Assembly: GCA_025928415.1 (NCBI GenBank) | Contig: JAICJK010000064.1 | Span: 1-9,181, forward strand | Direction of reading: 5' to 3' | Source: Solirubrobacteraceae bacterium | GTDB taxonomy: Bacteria; Actinomycetota; Thermoleophilia; Solirubrobacterales; Solirubrobacteraceae | Length of the DNA stretch: 9,181 bases | Part shown: one piece after another, positions 1 to 5,442 of the stretch | Layout: each line of letters starts with the position of its first letter | How positions within the stretch are numbered: the first letter of the stretch is position 1 | Translations under genes and position numbers: made by a program | Notes under the pieces: model-generated | The model's database searches: none | Told to the model about the DNA's origin: nothing | Seen by the model: only the letters and a program-made list of their open reading frames with translations

Positions 1-353
1 AGCGCGGTGACGTGGGCGTCCTCGTGGGCGCCGGCGGTCTTGGCGAAGCGCGCGACCTCGCCGCTGAGCGCCCCCTTGGCGTTGGCGCTCTTGTAGAACG
101 CGGACTCGAGGTACTCGAGCGTCAGCGCGTAGTTGAGGATCGCGACGTCGCCCTTGGGCAGGCCGCCCTGGGCCCATGCCGTGCCGGGCAGCAGCGCCAT
201 CGCGGCGCCCCCGGCGACGACGGCGCCCGTCCCGCGCAGGAACGAGCGGCGGTTGACCTGGTTGACCCGGTCGGCGGCCTCCTGCAGCGCGCCGTCGGTG
301 TCGAAGGCGGCGAGGTGGGTGACGTCGACCGCCGGGATGTGGTGCTTGCTCAT
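1..353 (-). CDS. Ferritin-like (diiron) exported protein, 3' part beyond window
   Basis: This gene starts at the ATG at 353, with an AAGGAG ribosome-binding site 7 nt upstream. It runs off the left edge, so only about 117 residues are visible. A hydrophilic N-region of about 33 residues precedes NRRSFLRG (34-41), a good twin-arginine motif. A hydrophobic stretch follows, ending in AWA (59-61), the likely signal peptidase site. The mature part begins the ferritin-like fold (Ferritin_2 type): ILNYALTLEYLESAFY (72-87) carries the helix-1 carboxylates E80/E83, and HEDAH (110-114) gives an ExxH pair (E111, H114). These are the expected ligands of the first half of a diiron site; the second half is outside the window. 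The gene begins 29 bp after a paralogue's stop, so the two are probably co-transcribed. Family assignment is solid, but the substrate is unknown: members are annotated only as ferritin-like domain proteins. Export by Tat in folded, metal-loaded form is inferred. Confidence 0.88.
   Translation of the reverse strand, partial: MSKHHIPAVDVTHLAAFDTDGALQEAADRVNQVNRRSFLRGTGAVVAGGAAMALLPGTAWAQGGLPKGDVAILNYALTLEYLESAFYKSANAKGALSGEVARFAKTAGAHEDAHVTA
93..141. repeat. 49-bp identical block, copy in first ferritin-like gene
   Basis: Bases 93-141 are identical to 806-854, at the same reading frame position. They encode ILNYALTLEYLESAFY in both ferritin-like genes. Flanking coding sequence is diverged. Confidence 0.95.
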
Positions 354-382
354 GTCGGTGCTCCTTGGCTTCCGCGTGGCGG

Positions 383-1051
383 TCAGGACTTGATGAACCC
401 GGTGCCCTTGACCGCGGACAGCACCGCGGACATGGACAGCGGCGCGTTGAACGCGTCGGGGGCGGGGACCGGCGTCTTGCCGGCGCCGATGAGGTCGCGC
501 ACCCAGGAGGCGTGGCGCGCCTCGACCGCGAGGATCGACCCCGCGGAGGCGAGGATCGCGCTGGAGTCGATCTTGTCGGCCTGGCCCTGGTAGGCCGAGA
601 CGCCCGTGTCCTCCAGCGTCTTGGAGGTCGACAGGAACATCTTCTGGCTGCCGGTCGTGCCCTTGAAGTCGAAGCTCGGCTTCTTGCCGGCCGCCGAGCC
701 GAGCGCCTTCTGCAGGGCCTCGACGTGGGCGGCCTCGTGGCCGGCCACGACCTTCGCGAAGTTGGCCGCCGAGCCGCTCAGCTTGCCCTTCGCGACGGCC
801 TCGGCGTAGAACGCGGACTCGAGGTACTCGAGCGTCAGCGCGTAGTTGAGGATCTTCATGTCGTTCTTGGACACGCCGCCCTGGGCGCGGGCGAGCGCCA
901 TCGGGATCGCGCCGGCCACCAGGCCGCCGCCGGCCACCAGGCCGACGCGCCGCAGCAGCCCGCCGCGCGTGCTGTGCTCCTCCAGCCCGGCCCGGGCCTC
1001 GGCGACCGCGCCGTCGCGGTCGAGCTCTTCGATGGTCATGTCGTCGTGCAT
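383..1051 (-). CDS. Ferritin-like (diiron) exported protein
   Basis: A complete 222-residue protein. The ATG at 1051 is chosen because a perfect AGGAGG lies 6 nt upstream; the open frame extends further upstream but overlaps the cupredoxin gene. An acidic N-region is followed by LLRRVGLV (32-39), a weaker twin-arginine-like motif, and a Gly/Ala/Val hydrophobic core ending near ALARA (52-56). The ferritin-like domain keeps a full ligand set: E75/E78 in helix 1, ExxH at E106/H109, E147 in helix 3, and ExxH at E177/H180. The last 30 or so residues (APDAFNAPLS and onward) are a Pro/Ala/Ser tail. It is clearly paralogous to the next gene downstream, most strongly in ILNYALTLEYLESAFY and in the N-region DGAxxEA. 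It sits 23 bp after the cupredoxin gene, forming an operon. A role in extracytoplasmic iron or oxidant handling is plausible but not shown. Confidence 0.92.
   Translation of the reverse strand: MHDDMTIEELDRDGAVAEARAGLEEHSTRGGLLRRVGLVAGGGLVAGAIPMALARAQGGVSKNDMKILNYALTLEYLESAFYAEAVAKGKLSGSAANFAKVVAGHEAAHVEALQKALGSAAGKKPSFDFKGTTGSQKMFLSTSKTLEDTGVSAYQGQADKIDSSAILASAGSILAVEARHASWVRDLIGAGKTPVPAPDAFNAPLSMSAVLSAVKGTGFIKS
806..854. repeat. 49-bp identical block, copy in second ferritin-like gene
   Basis: This is the partner of 93-141, a direct repeat 713 bp away, covering helix 1 of the diiron domain. Confidence 0.95.
911..944. repeat. 18-bp-period tandem repeat in signal peptide region
   Basis: GCCGGCCACCAGGCCG occurs at 911-926 and again at 929-944. 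In the ferritin-like gene this encodes LVAGGG followed by LVAGA, an in-frame six-residue duplication within the hydrophobic core of the export signal. Confidence 0.85.
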
Positions 1052-1074
1052 GGGTTCCTCCTGGGTGTTCGGGA

Positions 1075-1497
1075 TCACCGCACGACCACCGTCCCGTGCA
1101 TGTTGGGATGGAAGTCGCAGTGGTAGGCGAAGCTGCCGGCGTGCGCGAAGCGGAAGGACCTCGAGGCGCCGTGGGACTGGCTGCCGAGGTCGCGCTGGGC
1201 GCCGGTGTCGAAGGTGACGGTGTGGTTCGCGGCGTCGCGGTTGGTCCACGTGACGCGCGTGCCGGGGCGGACCACGGTGCGCCGGGGGCTGTAGTCGAAG
1301 TCCGCGATGGCGATGCGGGCGGTGGTGCCGCCCGCGGGCCTGGCTGCGGGCGTGGTCGCGGCGCTCGTCATCGCCGCCGCGGGCGTCGTCCTCACGGCGC
1401 CGGTGGCGACTTCGCCGGAGCCCCCGCAGCCGGCCAGGACGCCCGCGCCGAGCAGGGCTGCCGACCCTCCGAGCACCATCTGTCGCCTCAGCTGCAC
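1075..1497 (-). CDS. Cupredoxin (amicyanin/plastocyanin-like) lipoprotein
   Basis: A 140-residue exported blue-copper-type protein. The N-terminus has RR (4-5), a hydrophobic stretch and the lipobox LAGC (21-24), so C24 should be lipidated and the protein tethered to the outer face of the membrane. An Ala/Thr/Pro-rich linker (about 29-60) precedes a single cupredoxin domain. Type-1 copper ligands are visible: H92 in NHTVTF, then C127, H130 and M133 in YHCDFHPNMHG. The CxxHxxM spacing matches amicyanin rather than plastocyanin or azurin (CxxHxxxxM). It probably carries electrons between redox partners. The start is uncertain: GTG at 1497 has AGGAG only 2 nt away, while ATG at 1479 has a weak GAGG. 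GTG is preferred because it supplies the charged signal-peptide N-region. It is the first gene of a three-gene unit with the two ferritin-like proteins, with 23 bp to the next start. Confidence 0.9.
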   Translation of the reverse strand: MQLRRQMVLGGSAALLGAGVLAGCGGSGEVATGAVRTTPAAAMTSAATTPAARPAGGTTARIAIADFDYSPRRTVVRPGTRVTWTNRDAANHTVTFDTGAQRDLGSQSHGASRSFRFAHAGSFAYHCDFHPNMHGTVVVR

Positions 1498-1540
1498 GTC
1501 TCCTATGACGTGCCAGGGCGCGCGCTGGATCAGCCCGGGC

Positions 1541-1562
1541 GCCGCGCGGCACGCCGCGCGGC
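1541..1562 (-). terminator. GC-rich hairpin after peroxiredoxin gene
   Basis: Two copies of the self-complementary 10-mer GCCGCGCGGC (1541-1550 and 1553-1562) are separated by AC. They can form a 9-bp stem with a 4-nt loop, 17 nt after the peroxiredoxin stop. There is no T-tract, which is common for terminators in this GC range. It probably separates the peroxiredoxin from the cupredoxin operon. Confidence 0.5.
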
Positions 1563-1579
1563 AGGTCTACGCGGCGCGC

Positions 1580-2041
1580 TCAGGCGCGGGCGGGCAGCGC
1601 CGCCAGCGTGGCGCGCAGGTCGTCCGCGTCCTCGAAGTCGAGCCCGAGGCGGTGCACGTGGTGATGGGCGATGCGACCGTCCTCGTCGACGACCACGACG
1701 GCCCGGCGGGTCCCGAGCACCGGGGCCGAAGCGCCGTAGGCCCTGGCCACCGCGCGGTCCTCGTCGGCCAGCAGCGGCACCGTCAGGCCGTGCTCGGCGG
1801 CGAACGCCGCGTGGGAGTCCATGCCCTGGCTGGAGATGCCCACCAGCACCGCGTCGAGCCCCTCGACCTCCGCCGAGCGGTCCCGGTAGGAGCAGAACTG
1901 CTTCGTGCACACCGGCGTGCGGTCGCCGGGGTAGAACAGGAGCACGACGCGGCGCCCGCGGTGCTCGGAGAGCCGGAAGCGCCCTTGGGTGCCCTCGAGC
2001 TCGAAGTCCGGTGCGGGGTCGCCGACGCGCGGGGAGGCCAT
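1580..2041 (-). CDS. bcp: Peroxiredoxin, Bcp/PrxQ type
   Basis: A 153-residue cytoplasmic thiol peroxidase of the AhpC/TSA superfamily, full length for Bcp. It reduces H2O2 and organic hydroperoxides with thioredoxin-type reductants (family knowledge). The start VGDPAPDFEL is typical. The active-site segment DRTPVCTKQFC holds the peroxidatic cysteine C45 and a second cysteine C50; this five-residue spacing is that of E. coli Bcp and indicates an atypical 2-Cys mechanism. T42 and P43 of the TPxC motif are present. The segment LADEDRAVARAYGA and the strand RRAVVVVDEDGRI are also characteristic. There is no signal peptide. The gene is divergent from the M20 peptidase across 20 bp and lies upstream of the cupredoxin operon on the same strand, separated by 82 bp with a strong hairpin. 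It is therefore probably a separate unit in a shared redox neighbourhood. Confidence 0.95.
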   Translation of the reverse strand: MASPRVGDPAPDFELEGTQGRFRLSEHRGRRVVLLFYPGDRTPVCTKQFCSYRDRSAEVEGLDAVLVGISSQGMDSHAAFAAEHGLTVPLLADEDRAVARAYGASAPVLGTRRAVVVVDEDGRIAHHHVHRLGLDFEDADDLRATLAALPARA

Positions 2042-2061
2042 GCCCCTAGCCTACGCCGCAC
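2042..2061. promoter_or_regulatory. Compressed divergent promoter, possibly leaderless both ways
   Basis: Only 20 bp separate the divergent peroxiredoxin and M20 starts. The core TAGCCTA (2047-2053) reads TAGCCT on the plus strand, ending 9 nt before the GTG at 2062. On the minus strand it reads TAGGCT, ending 6 nt before the ATG at 2041. Both fit the actinobacterial -10 pattern TANNNT at a distance that would place transcription starts at or near the start codons. No clear -35 boxes are seen; they would lie inside the opposite genes. The minus-strand side also has an AGGGG close to the ATG that could act as a weak ribosome-binding site. Promoter function is inferred. Confidence 0.45.
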
Positions 2062-3201
2062 GTGGACCCGTGGATCGCCGACAGCGCGCAGGCCATCGCC
2101 GCCACCGCCGCGCGCGAGCTCGAGGCGCTCGTCGGGGTCTCCTCGCCGTCGGGCGACGTGCGCGGCGCCGAGGAGGCGATCGCCGTCGCCGTCGCGCTGC
2201 TGCCGCCCGACGCCCGCGTGGAGCGGGTCCCCTGCTCGTCGCCGGGGCACGCGCCCGACCTCGTCGCGCGGCTGCCCGGCACGGGGGGCTCGCGGCTGCT
2301 GCTCGTGGGCCACGTCGACACCGTCGTCGCCCACGACGCGCACGAGCCGCTGCGCCGCGAGGGGGAGCGCCTGGTCGGCTCTGGCTCGATCGACATGAAG
2401 GGCGGGGACGTCCTGGCGCTCGGCGTCCTGCGGGCGCTCGCCGGGCGCCGCGGCGACTTCGCGGAGGTCGCGCTGCTGCTCGTCGCCGACGAGGAGTGGC
2501 GCACGGCGCCCTTCGGCCACGTGGAGCGCTTCGCGGGCTTCGACGCCTGCCTGTGCTTCGAGGCGGGCCAGCGCGACGCCGGGGGCGGCGACGCCGTGGT
2601 CGCCCGCCGCAAGGCCGCGGGCACGATCCGGATCACGGCCGCCGGCCGCTCGGCCCACTCGGGCTCGGCGCCGGACGACGGCGCGAACGCGCTGCTGGCC
2701 CTCGCCGCCGTCGCCCAGGCCGTGGCCGCGCTGCACGCGCCCGCCGGCCCGCAGCACCTCACCGCGGTGCCCACGGTGGTGCGGGCGGGGGACGCCTTCA
2801 ACGTCGTCCCGGCCGCCGGCGAGCTGGTCTGCGACGTGCGCGCCGACGCCCTGGGCGCCTTCGAGGCGGTGCTGGCCGCCGTGCCGCGCGAGATCGGCGG
2901 CGTCACGCTGTCGGCGGAGAACCTGCGCTGCTGGCCCGGGATGGACGCCCGCGCGGCCCTCGAGCCGGTGCTCGCGCGCGCGGGGCAGGCCCTCGGCCGC
3001 CCGATCGCCGCCGGCCGGCGGGGCGGCGCCAGCGACGCCAGCCACTTCGCGGCCACGATCCCGCTGACCGTGGACGGCCTGGGGCCGCTCGGCGGCGGCG
3101 CCCACGCGCCGGGCGAGTTCGTGGTCGCCGAGTCGCTGCGCACGCGCGCGGAGGTCGCCCTCGCGGTGGCCGCCGCGAGCCTGGCGCACAGCCGCTCCTG
3201 A
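2062..3201 (+). CDS. M20 family metallopeptidase (glutamate carboxypeptidase-like)
   Basis: A 379-residue zinc hydrolase of the M20/M25/M40 family, which cleaves peptide or amide bonds of small substrates such as acylated amino acids, dipeptides or folyl-glutamates. All co-catalytic positions can be assigned: H84 and D86 in GHVDTV, D111 in GSGSIDMKGG, the general base and metal ligand E144/E145 in DEEW, E167 in CFEAGQ, and H348 in GGAHAPGEFV. The dimerisation lid domain includes GRSAHSGSAPDDGANAL. The layout matches carboxypeptidase G2-like enzymes, and the absence of a signal peptide suggests a cytoplasmic location. The start is GTG at 2062; no Shine-Dalgarno precedes it, but a TAGCCT box lies 9 nt upstream, which suggests a leaderless message. 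The exact substrate cannot be told from sequence. ArgE, DapE or an aminoacylase are alternatives within the family. Confidence 0.9.
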   Translation: MDPWIADSAQAIAATAARELEALVGVSSPSGDVRGAEEAIAVAVALLPPDARVERVPCSSPGHAPDLVARLPGTGGSRLLLVGHVDTVVAHDAHEPLRREGERLVGSGSIDMKGGDVLALGVLRALAGRRGDFAEVALLLVADEEWRTAPFGHVERFAGFDACLCFEAGQRDAGGGDAVVARRKAAGTIRITAAGRSAHSGSAPDDGANALLALAAVAQAVAALHAPAGPQHLTAVPTVVRAGDAFNVVPAAGELVCDVRADALGAFEAVLAAVPREIGGVTLSAENLRCWPGMDARAALEPVLARAGQALGRPIAAGRRGGASDASHFAATIPLTVDGLGPLGGGAHAPGEFVVAESLRTRAEVALAVAAASLAHSRS

Positions 3202-3233
3202 CCGCCTCAAGTCCCCCGCTCCCCGGCCGACTC

Positions 3234-3249
3234 CGAGGGGGAGCCCTCG
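3234..3249 (+). terminator. Weak hairpin after M20 peptidase gene
   Basis: CGAGGG (3234-3239) pairs with CCCTCG (3244-3249) around a GGAG loop, 32 nt after the M20 stop, followed by only TT. It may be a weak terminator before the riboswitch promoter. The rest of 3202-3268 shows nothing else recognisable. Confidence 0.35.
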
Positions 3250-3268
3250 TTCCGTGGGCGATGTTCTG

Positions 3269-3274
3269 TATCCT
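3269..3274 (+). promoter_or_regulatory. Candidate -10 box for the riboswitch transcript
   Basis: TATCCT at 3269-3274 fits the TANNNT -10 pattern. It would start transcription around 3280-3282, a few bases before the first conserved part of the riboswitch. No convincing -35 hexamer is visible; CCTCGT at 3245-3250 has the right spacing (18) but poor match. Confidence 0.45.
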
Positions 3275-3284
3275 GCCGCGCTGA

Positions 3285-3440
3285 TCGCAGTGCACAGCCG
3301 AATCCCCACCGCCCATCGGTGGGGAACGGGGGACCCAAGTGGCCGTCAGTCCAAACGGCCCGGGGCGAGTCGTCGCGAGATCGCGACGTAGGGCAGCTCT
3401 TTCAGCCCGAGTCCGTCAGCTAACCCCGTAGGCGCCCGAA
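3285..3440 (+). promoter_or_regulatory. c-di-AMP riboswitch (ydaO-yuaA type)
   Basis: The leader of the NlpC/P60 gene matches the ydaO aptamer (Rfam RF00379) in order: GCCGAATCC (3297-3305); hairpin CCCCACCG/CGGTGGGG (3304-3311/3317-3324); GGGGGACCCAA (3328-3338); hairpin GGCCGT/ACGGCC (3341-3346/3355-3360); GGGGCGAGTC (3362-3371), the GGGGUGAAUC element; hairpin GTCGC/GCGAC (3372-3376/3383-3387); GTAGGG; GGGC/GCCC (3391-3394/3405-3408); and the highly conserved 3' block CAGCTAACCCCGTAGGCG (3417-3434). The aptamer binds cyclic di-AMP and usually lowers expression of wall-hydrolase or osmolyte-transport genes when the ligand is abundant. Only about three pairs of the closing P1 helix are obvious (GCC 3297-3299 with GGC 3431-3433). 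Confidence 0.94.
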
Positions 3441-3459
3441 AGAGAGAGGTAACGCCTAC
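3428..3459 (+). promoter_or_regulatory. Hairpin overlapping riboswitch 3' end and start region
   Basis: GTAGGCG (3428-3434), the end of the aptamer, is perfectly complementary to CGCCTAC (3453-3459), which ends one base before the GTG start. The 18-nt loop carries the purine-rich AGAGAGG (3443-3449), the probable ribosome-binding site. This stem competes with the aptamer's closing pairs. No T-tract terminator is seen between the aptamer and the gene, so control at the level of translation is a possible reading. Confidence 0.55.
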
Positions 3460-3460
3460 C

Positions 3461-4576
3461 GTGCCCCTGACGTGCCGCCGTTCGCCGTTCGCCGTTCTGC
3501 TGTCCGTGCTGTCGTTGGTCTTCACCGGTGCTCTATGCCTGCCCGCGTTCGCGGATGCGACACCTTCCGGTTCGTCGTCGAACCTCGGCGCCCGGACCCT
3601 GCGCCCGGGAACGAGCGGACACGACGTCCGCCAGCTCCAGCGCCTGCTGACCAAGGTCGGCATCAAGGTCAAGGCCGACGGCCAGTTCGGCCCGGGCCTC
3701 AAGTCGGCCGTGCAGCGCTTCCAGCGCGCCGCCAACCTCAAGCCCGCCTCGGGCACGGCCGGCCGCCAGACGCTGGCCGCCCTGCGCCGCGCCGCCTCCG
3801 GGGCCCAGGTCGGGACCTCCGGCGGCTTCGACCCCGACAACGCCGGCCAGCGCACCCAGAGCCTCGGCGACCGCATCCCGGTCCGCAAGGGCATGAGCGG
3901 CCATGACGTCAAGGTCCTCCAGGACTTCCTGCACCGCCTCGGCTACAAGGTGTCCGTCGACGGCGAGTTCGGCCGCGGGACGGTCAAGGCGGTCAAGGCC
4001 TTCGAGGCGGCCAGCAGCCTGACGACCGACGGCGTCGTCGACGCCGAGGACATCGACGCGCTGCGCGGCCAGATCAGCCCGCGCGCCGGCGACGAGCAGA
4101 ACCTCGCGGCCAGCACCCCGGCCGGCAGCGAGACCGACGACACCGCTCCGGCCCCGCTGGCCCCCGGCGACCGCGCCCAGGTCGGCTCCGACGGGCTGGC
4201 CATCGCCCCCGCCTCCGCGCCGCCCGAGGTCCAGGAGATCATCGCCGCGGGCAACGAGATCGCCCAGACGCCCTACGTCTACGGCGGCGGCCACGGGAGC
4301 TGGACGGCGCGCGGCTACGACTGCTCGGGCTCGGTGTCCTACGCGCTGCACGGCGCGGGGCTGCTCGACAAGCCGCTCGTCTCGGGCGACTTCCCCAAGT
4401 GGGGCGACAGCGGCCCGGGCCAGTGGGTCACGATCTACGGCAACTCCGGCCACGTGTACATGGTGGTCGCGGGGCTGCGCTTCGACACCAGCGGCGCCAA
4501 GCAGGACGGCAGCCGCTGGCACAAGTCCTCGCGCCCCACCTCGGGCTACGGCGTGTCGCACCCCACCGGCCTCTAG
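3461..4576 (+). CDS. Secreted peptidoglycan hydrolase: two PG-binding domains + NlpC/P60-like
   Basis: A 371-residue exported cell-wall enzyme. Residues 1-31 form a Sec signal peptide (RR, hydrophobic core, LPAFA then D32). Two peptidoglycan_binding_1 repeats follow, at about 47-112 and 140-202; each has the SGHDV(R/K)xLQ helix and DGxFGxG loop. A Pro/Ala/Asp-rich linker (about 203-255) leads to a C-terminal papain-like NlpC/P60-type domain: TPYVYGGGHGSW, then YDCSGSVSYAL with nucleophile C288, and NSGHVYMV with catalytic H331. NlpC/P60 enzymes usually cut the D-Glu-diaminopimelate bond of stem peptides. This protein ends GVSHPTGL, a short variant form of the domain, so the third catalytic residue is not assigned. 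The GTG start at 3461 follows a purine-rich AGAGAGG with an 11-nt spacer. The gene is preceded by a c-di-AMP riboswitch, a known pairing for actinobacterial wall hydrolases, which supports a role in wall remodelling. Confidence 0.93.
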   Translation: MPLTCRRSPFAVLLSVLSLVFTGALCLPAFADATPSGSSSNLGARTLRPGTSGHDVRQLQRLLTKVGIKVKADGQFGPGLKSAVQRFQRAANLKPASGTAGRQTLAALRRAASGAQVGTSGGFDPDNAGQRTQSLGDRIPVRKGMSGHDVKVLQDFLHRLGYKVSVDGEFGRGTVKAVKAFEAASSLTTDGVVDAEDIDALRGQISPRAGDEQNLAASTPAGSETDDTAPAPLAPGDRAQVGSDGLAIAPASAPPEVQEIIAAGNEIAQTPYVYGGGHGSWTARGYDCSGSVSYALHGAGLLDKPLVSGDFPKWGDSGPGQWVTIYGNSGHVYMVVAGLRFDTSGAKQDGSRWHKSSRPTSGYGVSHPTGL

Positions 4577-4596
4577 GCCGGCGGCACGGCAGCGGC

Positions 4597-4624
4597 GGGC
4601 GGCCGGTCCGAGCACCGGTCGCCC
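4597..4624 (+). terminator. Strong hairpin after NlpC/P60 gene
   Basis: An 11-bp stem, GGGCGGCCGGT (4597-4607) with ACCGGTCGCCC (4614-4624), has one G-U pair and a 6-nt loop. It starts 20 nt after the hydrolase stop and has no T-tract. It ends two bases before the TACAGT box of the next gene. Confidence 0.6.
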
Positions 4625-4626
4625 GC

Positions 4627-4632
4627 TACAGT
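4627..4632 (+). promoter_or_regulatory. Candidate -10 box for LOG gene (leaderless)
   Basis: TACAGT (TANNNT) ends 10 nt before the GTG at 4643, and the interval CGCTCACTTC has no Shine-Dalgarno. The arrangement is that of a leaderless actinobacterial promoter. The -35 zone falls inside the preceding terminator-like hairpin and shows no consensus. Confidence 0.5.
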
Positions 4633-4642
4633 CGCTCACTTC

Positions 4643-5401
4643 GTGACGGACCCGGCCAGGCACCTCCCGCTCACCGATGACGAGGAGCTCCTCGCCGCGG
4701 AGCTGCCGACGGTCACCAACCTGCGCACCGACGCCGAGCGCGTCGAGCGCATGCGGGCCGAGCTGGAGATGGGCTTCGAGCGGATGGCCGGCGTCCGGCG
4801 GGCCGTCTCGGTCTTCGGGTCCGCGCGCATCCCCGAGGGCCATCCGGACTACGAGCTGGCCCGGGTGGTGGGGCGCAGGCTGGGGGAGTCGGGCTTCGGC
4901 GTCATCACCGGCGGCGGCCCCGGGATCATGGAGGCCGCCAACCGCGGCGCGACGGACGCGGGCGGCGAGTCCGTCGGGCTCAACATCGAGCTCGAGTTCG
5001 AGCAGGACCCGAACCCGTATCAGTCGCTGCCCCTGCAGTTCCACTACTTCTTCACGCGCAAGGTCATGTTCGTCCGCTACGCGAACGCCTTCGTGGTCTT
5101 CCCCGGCGGCTTCGGGACCCTCGACGAGCTCTTCGAGGCGCTCGTCCTCATCCAGACGCGCAAGGTCCGCCACTTCCCGGTGCTGCTGGTCGGCTCGGCG
5201 TTCTGGGCCCGGCTGATCGACTGGGTCCGCGAGGAGCTGCTCTCCCGCGCGCTGATCAGCCCGATCGACCTCGACCTGTTCCGCGTGACCGACGACCCCG
5301 AGGTCGTCGTGGCCGTGTGCGCGCAGGCCGTCCGCGAGCAGCACGAGCTCCCCGCCGACCCCGCCCGGCCCCGCGCGCCGCACCGGCCGCTCGGGATCTA
5401 G
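4643..5401 (+). CDS. LOG family (TIGR00730-type) nucleotide phosphoribohydrolase
   Basis: A 252-residue Rossmann-fold protein of the LOG / lysine decarboxylase-like family. Such enzymes hydrolyse the N-glycosidic bond of nucleoside 5'-monophosphates, as in cytokinin activation in plants and nucleotide turnover in bacteria. The hallmarks are SVFGSARIPEGHPDYELA at the first strand, GGGPGIMEAANRGA (G90-E97 and onward), TRKVMFVRYANAFVVFPGG, and the signature PGGFGTLDE (P154-E162), whose residues bind substrate and catalyse. The N-terminal helix of about 50 residues is usual for the longer bacterial subgroup. The C-terminal tail is Pro/Arg-rich and probably disordered. Old 'lysine decarboxylase' labels for this family are misleading. 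The GTG start at 4643 lacks a Shine-Dalgarno but has TACAGT 10 nt upstream, consistent with a leaderless transcript. The physiological substrate cannot be read from sequence. Confidence 0.93.
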   Translation: MTDPARHLPLTDDEELLAAELPTVTNLRTDAERVERMRAELEMGFERMAGVRRAVSVFGSARIPEGHPDYELARVVGRRLGESGFGVITGGGPGIMEAANRGATDAGGESVGLNIELEFEQDPNPYQSLPLQFHYFFTRKVMFVRYANAFVVFPGGFGTLDELFEALVLIQTRKVRHFPVLLVGSAFWARLIDWVREELLSRALISPIDLDLFRVTDDPEVVVAVCAQAVREQHELPADPARPRAPHRPLGI

Positions 5402-5408
5402 CTTCGAG

Positions 5409-5442
5409 CCGGCGCTACTCCTCGGCCGACGGCCGGCGCCGG
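5409..5442. terminator. Possible shared terminator of converging LOG and arfB genes
   Basis: CCGGCGC (5409-5415) pairs with GCGCCGG (5436-5442). Inside the loop, CGGCC (5423-5427) pairs with GGCCG (5431-5435). The compound structure spans the end of arfB and the 13-bp gap between converging stops, so it could act on both transcripts. There is no T-tract on either side, and palindromes arise easily at this GC. Confidence 0.35.

Noticed and set aside
12..1126. Plus-strand open frames across the ferritin-like and cupredoxin genes
   Set aside because: They are mirror frames of genes that have Shine-Dalgarno sites, signal peptides and metal ligands on the minus strand.
1783..3309. Long minus-strand open frames opposite the M20 peptidase
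   Set aside because: The products are Arg/Ala/Ser-rich with no motifs, whereas the plus-strand frame has the full M20 metal-ligand set.
3202..3460. A small gene in the gap before the NlpC/P60 gene
   Set aside because: The region is explained by a weak hairpin, a -10 box and the conserved riboswitch. Frames through it have no plausible product.
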